In this document: one piece after another, positions 57,183-64,000 of the stretch
Layout: every line of letters begins with the position of its first letter
Numbering within the stretch: position 1 is the stretch's first letter
From: Zoroaster sp. YZ-2022
Taxonomy: Eukaryota > Echinodermata > Asteroidea > Forcipulatida > Zoroasteridae
Reading direction: 5' to 3'
Length of the DNA stretch: 64,000 nt
Assembly: GCA_029582265.1 (NCBI GenBank)
Contig: CM055837.1
Coordinates: forward strand, 7,143,926-7,207,925
Position numbers and translations under genes: made by a program
The notes under the pieces: generated by a model
What the model saw: only the letters and a program-made list of their open reading frames with translations
What the model was told of the DNA's origin: nothing
Database searches by the model: none

Positions 57183-60100
57183 TTAAAATATTCCAATCTT
57201 TAATCTTTTCCCGCTTCTCGCCTGAGGAATGATGTATTTCTCAAAGAGTCCAAACAGGTCCGCCCTCAGCTCGGGTATGTCGCACATCCGTCGGAACTTC
57301 ACGTCCCGCCAGTTCCAGTCCAGGACTATGTAGCGCGTCCCGGTGAGATTGAGAGCGTCCTGCTGTAGCAGAGCAGCCACTCTGTTGGGCGTTCCCACGG
57401 CAAACTGCGTCCGGTTCTTGGCCAGGAAGCTAATCTGCTCTTGGATCTGGTTGGAGTGACATAATAAGGAGGGGACATAGAAGAGAGATCAGTGGTGGTT
57501 AAGTATCCCAAAGGGGAAAATTGACCAAACAGCTTGGTAGCTAGCTGTCAAAGGTACAAATGGGTACAAAAGGAATGGGGAGTTTCTAGGCTGTCAAGGG
57601 TACAAATGGGTACAAAAACAGGAATGAGCGTTTTAAGGCTGTCAAGGGTCCAAAAGGGAATAAGGACTTCAGGAATGAGGGTCTTTTAGGCTGTCAAGTG
57701 TACAAATGGGTACAAAAGGGAATGAGTGTTTTAAAACGGTGAAGGGTCCACAAGAGAATAAGGGCTTCAGGAATGACGGGCTTTTAGGCTGTCAAGGGTA
57801 CAAAAAGGAATGTGTGTTTTAAGGCTGTGAAGAGTTCAAAAGGGAATAAGGGCTTCAGGTTGTCAAGGGTACAGATGGGGACATGAAGGCTGACTAGATT
57901 AATACATCATTTGACAAAAGACGCCCAAATTCTTTAGAAAAGTTGAAATCAAATATGAACAATAATCTACCTTCATGTGCTTTGCAAACAGCTTTGCACT
58001 GACACACTGCTTGCCCTTAAAATCTGCAGCGTCCCGGTTTACGTCCACTGCCCTCCTTGCCGAGGCCGTGATGACCAGGAGAAGACATGTGTTGGTGTCC
58101 TTGGGCCGCTTGGCCTCCAGGTCTCGGCCCCAGTGAGGCACGGCAGTCTCCAGGTAGGAGGAGAGAGGAAGGGAAGAGTCGTTGTGTGACAGGAAGTGTG
58201 ATTCTGAAGGAGAAAGAGTGTTTGTGACATCAAATGGGGAATTATCAAATTTGTCAGGGATATGACTGAACAAATGTAGAAAATGCTGAAAAATAAGGGC
58301 AGGGGGTCTGGGACACCAGATGACCAGAGTCAAGCAGGTGGTGCCCCGTTAACTTGTGGGTTTTACTTATTTAAGATTTTCTTCATGCTAGTTTAACACT
58401 AGCATCCATAAGATCAAGAGATAAATGTATGAAAACTAACCTGTGAAAGTCAAAATTCATTTGTGAAATAATTTGATTAATTGTACTAAAAATGATAGCA
58501 CCTCTGACAAATATTGCAATTTTCCACCAAGTGTCATGAAAATCTGTGATCATTAATTTCTTTTGTTATCAAGAATACATGTGGTGCTGTAGGGGATTTA
58601 AAACATTTTGTACAAAAGAAATCAATTTGTTCAATTGATTTCAAGTTCAATTCAGAGGATTTACAGGGTCTGGCGTAGTATAAACAGTACACTTATTTCT
58701 TGACACGAATCGGGCTGTCATTTTCTTTTTTGCTACTCTGCTGAAAATTTAGAGGGCTAAGAGAGTCTCTTGACAATTTGGGAAATTGTAAGCTTAATCA
58801 AGGTCAGGGTTCAACGTGGGTTATCCACGGAAGACTCCCCAGCCCCTAAGACTGCCCTGCCAACATCAAAATGAGCAGCGCTCAAGTAACTTCAAGTTGC
58901 GCCAATTCTCACCATCAAGTTGGAGAGCTTCAAGCTCTAGAGGAGACAGCTTTTCCTTAAAGTATCCCTCCATCATTGCTATGATGTCCACATGGGTTGC
59001 AGGCTTGGGCGTGGTTTTGGATAAGTACTCGCTGATTTTTTGCTGCATTTTGTAAAGAAAAAACATGCATAAACAACTGTGCCTACATTGTATGTACACT
59101 TTAACCCTAACCCACTAGGTATTCTGGCTAGGAACCTTCCTGAATCCTCCAAAATCCATCATGCATTTTCGTTGATCTTTCATATTCAGCACTGATGGCC
59201 TGTACTTCTTACCAGGTAGTAATTTTGTCCCATTTGAAGAGGTGAAAGTACCAGTTTTTAACAGTGATGAATTTTCCCCAAAAAGTGCCCCTTGGAGGAT
59301 TTTTCAGGATATGAGGTGGTTAGGGTTAATGAAGTAATTATACAAAATTAACTTTCAAACTTTCTTTGTCTCACTTCCTTTCAAATTAATATTTAAAAAA
59401 AACAATATTTAAAAAGGCAAAATTTATAAATGGAGTTCACAGTTACATTTTGTTGGCACATAATTATGACCAGCATGTTCTCTTTTTGACTGGCATTGTT
59501 ATCTTATATGTCATTATTACTAACATGAAGTAATGAAGTATGAAGTATGGGACCAAGCCTCGAAATTAAATTTTTTTGTCACTAACCCACCCTTGTATTT
59601 TCACTTCCCCATTTCCAAAAGTCACTTACCCGATTTCAGTGTCTGGCCATGTTGTTATGGGACATGACATAAAAACATGGATAGATCCACTTACCCAGCA
59701 ACTTACCCACTTTTTAAAATCACTTACCGCCTGAAAATCCACTCACCTCTGGTAACTGAGTAAGCGGGAATTTCGAGGCTTGTATGGGACCCATCTGTCT
59801 ATGTTGAGTGCCATGGTCGAGCGGTTTAGTGCATCGGATTTGTGTTCTGATGGCTGAGTCGTCAGAATGTGGGTTTGAATCCCAACCGTGACCATGGTGC
59901 TTGTGTCCATCAGCAAGACACTTTACCATAATTGCTTCTCTCCACCCAGGGGTAAATGGGTACCTGTGAGGGCAGAGCTGATTGTTGTGTTTGATTAGCC
60001 CTATATGTGCTGTAATGGCAGCAATTGAGCTGTATACTCCCCAGGGAGCTGAGATGGTTTCAGGAATGATTTATGAGCCTGATGAGCAGGGGTAATAATA

Positions 60101-62804
60101 TAATGCGCCTTGAGCACCAGTTTGGTGAATACGTGCGCTATATAAGTCCACATTATTATTACTATTATTATTATTATACACACCTTAGCCATTTTAGCCA
60201 GAATTGGAACCAACATTCTGAAGCTAACTAAACTACTCAAGGGCATCACTACTCATCAACAACAGCCACTCCTTACTTTTGTTCTTCGTTTCTTTTTACT
60301 CATATTCAAGCAGCCAGCAATGCCATCGACTACCTCAGCTTTCCTCTTTGTTGGTGACACCTCCTTTATCTCAACGTCAGCATCCTTTGAAGCCCTTTTT
60401 GTCTTCTTTGATTTACCTTATTATTAACAAAGGAAAAATAATACTTTTAAACTTTTTAAAGCCTGGGCAATATCATGACAATCAACAGGTTATGGAATCA
60501 CAGTGCTAGTTTTAAAATAACACCCAACATGATAAGGTCATATTCGTGTACTGCTGCATAAATGAGACAGTAATTTTTAGTCATCTTAAAGTGACTAGGT
60601 TATATTCCATGCCCTGTTGACAATCTGCTGCTCTGATCATGGCGATATTGTCCCTTTAAACTTGAGCCCCCAAATATTGTGACAATATCTAGCCCCATTC
60701 TAGGACGAATACTAGGGAGGACGAAAGCAACAGCGCCCTCACATCAAAAGTGCTGAAAAAAAACTCTGTTACAGGCGATAATTTAGAACTTCAAAAATTT
60801 ATTTCTCACTAGAAAACAAAGCTACAACTCATAACACAGTAGATTCATGCACCATTTTCACTGTTTCACAATTTAAAAAGGTTTTGAATGAATTTTACCG
60901 TCGAGTTGAAGATAAAAACGAAGCCCGAAAATGGCCCAACGCGGAAAATCAACTGTCAAATTCGCCGCTCAAAAATGGTTCCAAAAAAATTAGCGGTAAG
61001 ACCCATTTTTATACGGAGGGGACTTTGCGTTCCAATCATCAATCCTGACGATCTTGGTATCAAAATAAAGCTTAAAATTAGATCTGTAGCCAGAAAACTG
61101 TTTCAAATGTACTTAAAAAATAATAATTAGGTCTTAAAACAAAAGAAAGATTTTGAGACCGAATAATTTTGGATCTAACAATGGTACGGCCTTCACCCGT
61201 ACCTCAATGGAATGCCCGTTTCGTGCTCTTTCCGACAGTATGTGGGTTGTACCTTGACATCGAGGTCCCATTAAGTTATAGCGATATTCATTTGACCTGT
61301 TCTGCGAAAGAAGTTGGCGAGCCGGCCAGGTGCCATCCATGATGAGTCATCAGTCTGGGATTCACCTCACTTGTACGCACAGTAAACGGAGCCGGGATCA
61401 GACTGGCAGGGTTTTGTTTATGCGTTGTCAGCCAGCGATGCATGAGTCATCGGTCTGGGATTCGTCTCACTTTTACGCACAGTAAACAGAGCCGGGATCA
61501 GACTGGCGAGGTTTTGTTTACGCGTTGTCAGCCAGCGATGCATGAGTCATCGGTCTGGGATTCGTCTCACTTTTACGCGCATTAAACTGAGCCGGGATCA
61601 GACTAACCAGGCTTTTTTACGAGCGTGACCACGCACTTGTCACAACCACAACAAGTTCGTCTGAAGTCTGAAGGCATATTTAAAAAAATCTTAATTAATT
61701 TGGCATCAATGTCAACGAGTTTTCAGATTGATAGGGTGAAAGAGTAGGCTGGTTTCTACAGATGTTCCAAAAATGAAAAAAAGTTGGCCAAATACTTTTC
61801 AAGATTCACTTCCTTGAAAATGGACAGTTTTTGTATAATGTTATTGAACTCCCAAAGGGACCACAGGACACCTTGGAGGTTATGTAGCGTAACATGATAC
61901 TAGGTTGGACGATAGCCATACCCTTTAATGACCTCTAACTCTGGAACACCTGGGCCGATTTTCTTCAAACCAAAAGCAAATGGCTTCTGGGAATAAGATA
62001 TCTGGTTTCAACACAGTGCAGGCCTGTTAAGTTGTGGTTGATTTTTTGGATTGTCATCCTTACCAATACACTGGACTCCCTCCGTATCCTTGGCCCTAGC
62101 CCCACATGTACAAAAAAGGAGCGATTTTTTTATATTGTTTTCAACTTCTGATCTGCTAACCATGACACCCTAAAAATGAGTGATTAGGTAACCTTGCCCA
62201 AGCAGAAACTTTTGGCATAAAATCTGTTATTCTGGGATAACTCACTTTTAATGTTTTATGAAATTTTCGAAACATTTTTTAAATTAAAAAAAAATAACAT
62301 TAAAATTTCACCAAAATTACTAATGTCACAAAAGTGAACCTTATGCAAAAAGTGTCTTCCTGGGCAGGTTTATCTAATCACAAAATGTTAGATTGTAATA
62401 ATTAGCAGATCAAAAGTTGAAAAATTGCTCTTTTTTGTGCATGTGCGATAATATTAATATAGTCCACATTATTAATTATTATTAGAGCCAAGGACATAGA
62501 GGGAGTCTATTTATTGGCCCTAGACAATACATAGAAAGATTGCAACTCAGGTGTGGTAGGCAGTTTCATTTGTATTGCGCTGTTGGCATCCATTTAGGAA
62601 TTATTGCCAGTGTGTGGGGGGACCTTTAACATAATATCTGAAACTGAAATGGCATAATACAACTGGTTAATGTCAAACACTGTGCAAAAAAAAAATTGGG
62701 GGGCTAAATAAATCATGTTATCACTTGCCTGATGTATCATCGTCGTCATTCTTAGTAGAATCAGTGGGATCCAGCCACCACTCCTCTCCTAAATCATCTC
62801 CCAT
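57183..62804 (-). CDS. CMSS1: CMSS1, small-subunit ribosome biogenesis factor (Cms1 homolog)
   Basis: Five exons, 5' to 3' on the minus strand: 62804-62729, 60416-60277, 59042-58913, 58203-57971, 57446-57183. The 280-residue product has the usual family length. It starts MGDDLGEEWWLDPTD, an acidic N-terminus typical of CMSS1, followed by a basic stretch (MSKKKRRTKQKISEYL). Then come SSYLETAVPHWGRDLE, CLLLVITASARRAVDV and SAKLFAKHMKIQEQI. The C-terminal part has VGTPNR (210-215) and YIVLDWNWRD (232-241), which occupy the places of DEAD-box helicase motifs Ib and II but lack a DEAD sequence, as in the family. It ends LKIGIF. The intron after exon 1 uses a GC donor (AG/GCAAGT), supported by phase. 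The acceptor of exon 2 is the least certain join. The protein is expected in the nucleolus. Confidence 0.92.
57540..57895. repeat. Minisatellite of GGCTGTCAAGGGTACAAATG words in a CMSS1 intron
   Basis: About seven imperfect copies of a 40-60 bp unit: GGCTGTCAAGGGTACAAAT, GGGTACAAAAGGAATGAG, then a TTTTA spacer. Located in the last intron of CMSS1. Confidence 0.88.
59101..59329. mobile_element. TTAA-flanked MITE, family F
   Basis: TTAACCCTAACCCACTAGG to GAGGTGGTTAGGGTTAA; both TTAA borders are intact. The interior matches 49205-49453 with a small deletion. CMSS1 intron 2. Confidence 0.88.
59554..59782. mobile_element. hAT-like MITE with 8-bp duplication, ACTTACCC-word interior
   Basis: It starts CAAGCCTCGAAATT and ends AATTTCGAGGCTTG. 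TATGGGAC lies directly on both sides (59546-59553 and 59783-59790). The interior repeats CACTTACCC-type words. CMSS1 intron 2. Confidence 0.92.
59805..60177 (+). mobile_element. tRNA-derived SINE, family 1
   Basis: Complete head, body and (ATT)n tail; box B is GTGGGTTTGAATCCCAACCG. It lies antisense to CMSS1 in intron 2 and ends about 100 bp from exon 2. Confidence 0.92.
61340..61615. repeat. 101-bp tandem repeat, about 2.7 copies
   Basis: TGAGTCATCGGTCTGGGATT, CTCACTTTTACGCACAGTAA, AGCCGGGATCAGACTGGC and GTTGTCAGCCAGCGATGCA recur with starts near 61343, 61444 and 61545. TGAGTCAT is an AP-1-like word in each copy. CMSS1 intron 1. Confidence 0.92.
62068..62503. mobile_element. Foldback element in CMSS1 intron 1
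   Basis: Outer arms GACTCCCTCCGTATCCTTGG and CCAAGGACATAGAGGGAGTC. Inner arms ACATGTACAAAAAAGGAGCG with CAACTTCTGATCTGCTAA, mirrored by TTAGCAGATCAAAAGTTG and GCTCTTTTTTGTGCATGT. No ORF. Confidence 0.85.
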
Positions 62805-63560
62805 TCTGTGCTGATTTTCACACCGTCTCCTTTCAAAACAGACAATTCGAAGCCGATGAACAGTCAACTAACAGTAACACGTGTACTTCTTTAAAACAAG
62901 CCATTCAAGGTTATTTTCGTGAAGCATGTGGTGTATACTGCCCTCAACGACAAATTACAGGGCCTTGTTTTAAAGGAACAGTCGCCGTTCGTTCTGACAT
63001 GTAAATGCCAAGATGATGTAGCATGGAGTAGCGCCCCAATTAATTATTCCATTTTTTACACACGCTCACAAATGTTAAATGTTACTTAAGAACAACACTA
63101 GTTGTAAAATGTAGATCAATTCATTAAAATAAATTATGTGAAGCAAGCTACTGCCCTCAACGACAATGTAATGTTAAATGTCTTCTTTTAATTAAGGAAC
63201 TGTGACCGGCCGGCGTCCTGACATCTGAAAGTATGCAGGACCTGGGTTTACGTTAGCGCCGCAAATTAATTCTTCAATTCACTGGTTGTGTACATGTAGA
63301 TCAATTTTTTTTTTTAAAACGTTAACAAAATATTTGCCTAGAATAAGGATTCAACATAGTTTCCAATTATTGATTTTATCTCGGAGCAGGGAGTAGTATA
63401 TTTTTCTAATTATAAAATACTTAGTTTAAATACCCACAAGCCTTCACCACGCCCACCTTTTGCTCCAATCAAATTTGTACAATAAGCCTACTTGCATTTT
63501 AATCAAAAAATTATAATAAGTTCAAAGGTCAATATGTACACGCAAAATACTGAAGTGAAA
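62805..63560. promoter_or_regulatory. Putative divergent promoter region upstream of CMSS1
   Basis: It separates the CMSS1 start codon (minus) from a possible first exon on the plus strand (63561). It contains CCACGCCCACC (63448-63458, GC/KLF-like) and a nearby CTCCAATCA (CCAAT-like) about 90 bp upstream of that exon. No TATA box is placed with confidence. Two GTCGCCGTTCG / CCGGCCGGCG GC-rich patches lie at about 62990 and 63210. Confidence 0.4.
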
Positions 63561-63584
63561 ATGGCCGTCTACGAAAAGTTGAAG
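63561..63584 (+). CDS. Possible first coding exon of an unidentified gene
   Basis: GTGAAAATGG gives a good start context (A at -3, G at +4). The short frame reads MAVYEKLK and ends at AAG/GTAGGT, a strong donor, in phase 0. The rest of the gene would lie beyond the window. Eight codons cannot identify it. It could equally be chance. Confidence 0.35.
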
Positions 63585-64000
63585 GTAGGTATTCTGTTCG
63601 CATTTTTAAAAGTTGTAGTGAACGTAATTACAGCCAAAAATATTTTTTATGATCATCATATGTGTGTTCACATATAAGCTGTTTTTTGGCAAAATTTATG
63701 GGTAGAAAAGGGTGCATTTTGATTGGAAATATTATCAATATCGTGTACTTAATCAAACTGAGTGCACCAAAATATTGACGTAGCCCATTTGTATTCATTG
63801 GTTCAAGATCAAGCTGCTGGTTGAAGTTCAACTGACCAACAATATTACCGAAATCAATGCAGTGCTAGGCCTAGATACTAACATGCAATAACTTTCTGAT
63901 AATTACTTATTTATATTTTCGGGTAGAATGTCGTATCTGGCCGCCACTATTTTTCATTAAATATAACCAATAATGTAATCTTACCTACCTGGTAAGGTGG
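63585..64000. other. End of window, nothing recognised
   Basis: AT-rich sequence without a supported feature. If the exon at 63561 is real, this is its first intron. Confidence 0.4.

Overview
This window is animal nuclear DNA. It has intron-rich genes with GT-AG splice sites, long introns, and very dense repeats: SINEs, non-LTR and LTR retrotransposons, foldback/MITE elements, satellites and microsatellites. THAP sequence, (ATT)n-tailed tRNA-derived SINEs and CR1/L2-type LINE ends suit a marine invertebrate, most likely a deuterostome such as an echinoderm. That is an inference; the sequence does not prove the taxon.

Layout. 1-15.4 kb is gene-free repeat territory: a ~205-210 bp satellite in opposite orientations at both ends (1-719 and ~12.2-15.3 kb), a C-rich minisatellite, tandem tRNA-like units, and a degenerate Gypsy-type LTR retrotransposon (2901-11005, minus strand) inserted with a CAAA duplication in a second, ~150 bp satellite. 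The element carries an extra SGNH-hydrolase-like ORF between pol and its 3' LTR. 18.0-26.7 kb (minus) is a complete 12-exon LAS1L gene (pre-rRNA ITS2 endonuclease, 556 aa). 27.5-28.7 kb is a long-inverted-repeat element carrying a THAP zinc-finger fragment. 30.0-53.0 kb (plus) is a 17-exon gene for a DUF4062-NACHT STAND NTPase (1023 aa model) ending in a cysteine-rich tail with four CxxC pairs. Its 7-kb second intron holds a multiply nested palindrome, SINEs, (ATT)n tracts and a 5'-truncated restriction-like-endonuclease retrotransposon. 53.9-56.3 kb is a tandem duplication whose two copies carry different insertions, each with its empty site in the other copy. 57.2-62.8 kb (minus) is a complete 5-exon CMSS1 gene (280 aa, small-subunit ribosome biogenesis). 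A possible first exon of a further plus-strand gene lies at 63561.

Two of the three intact genes (LAS1L and CMSS1) act in ribosome production and share a strand; the STAND NTPase between them is read the other way. Gene models were built by hand from coding potential, splice signals and phase. All exon phases join without a frame break, which is the main support for them.

The most unusual signals are: (1) an SGNH hydrolase-like ORF in an LTR retrotransposon; (2) TTAA-flanked MITEs with the same terminal repeat but interiors built from different short repeated words; (3) one such MITE sitting exactly on the predicted stop codon of the STAND gene; (4) the reciprocal empty/filled sites in the 53.9-56.3 kb duplication; (5) the nested 3.8-kb palindrome; and (6) the cysteine-rich C-terminus of the STAND protein.
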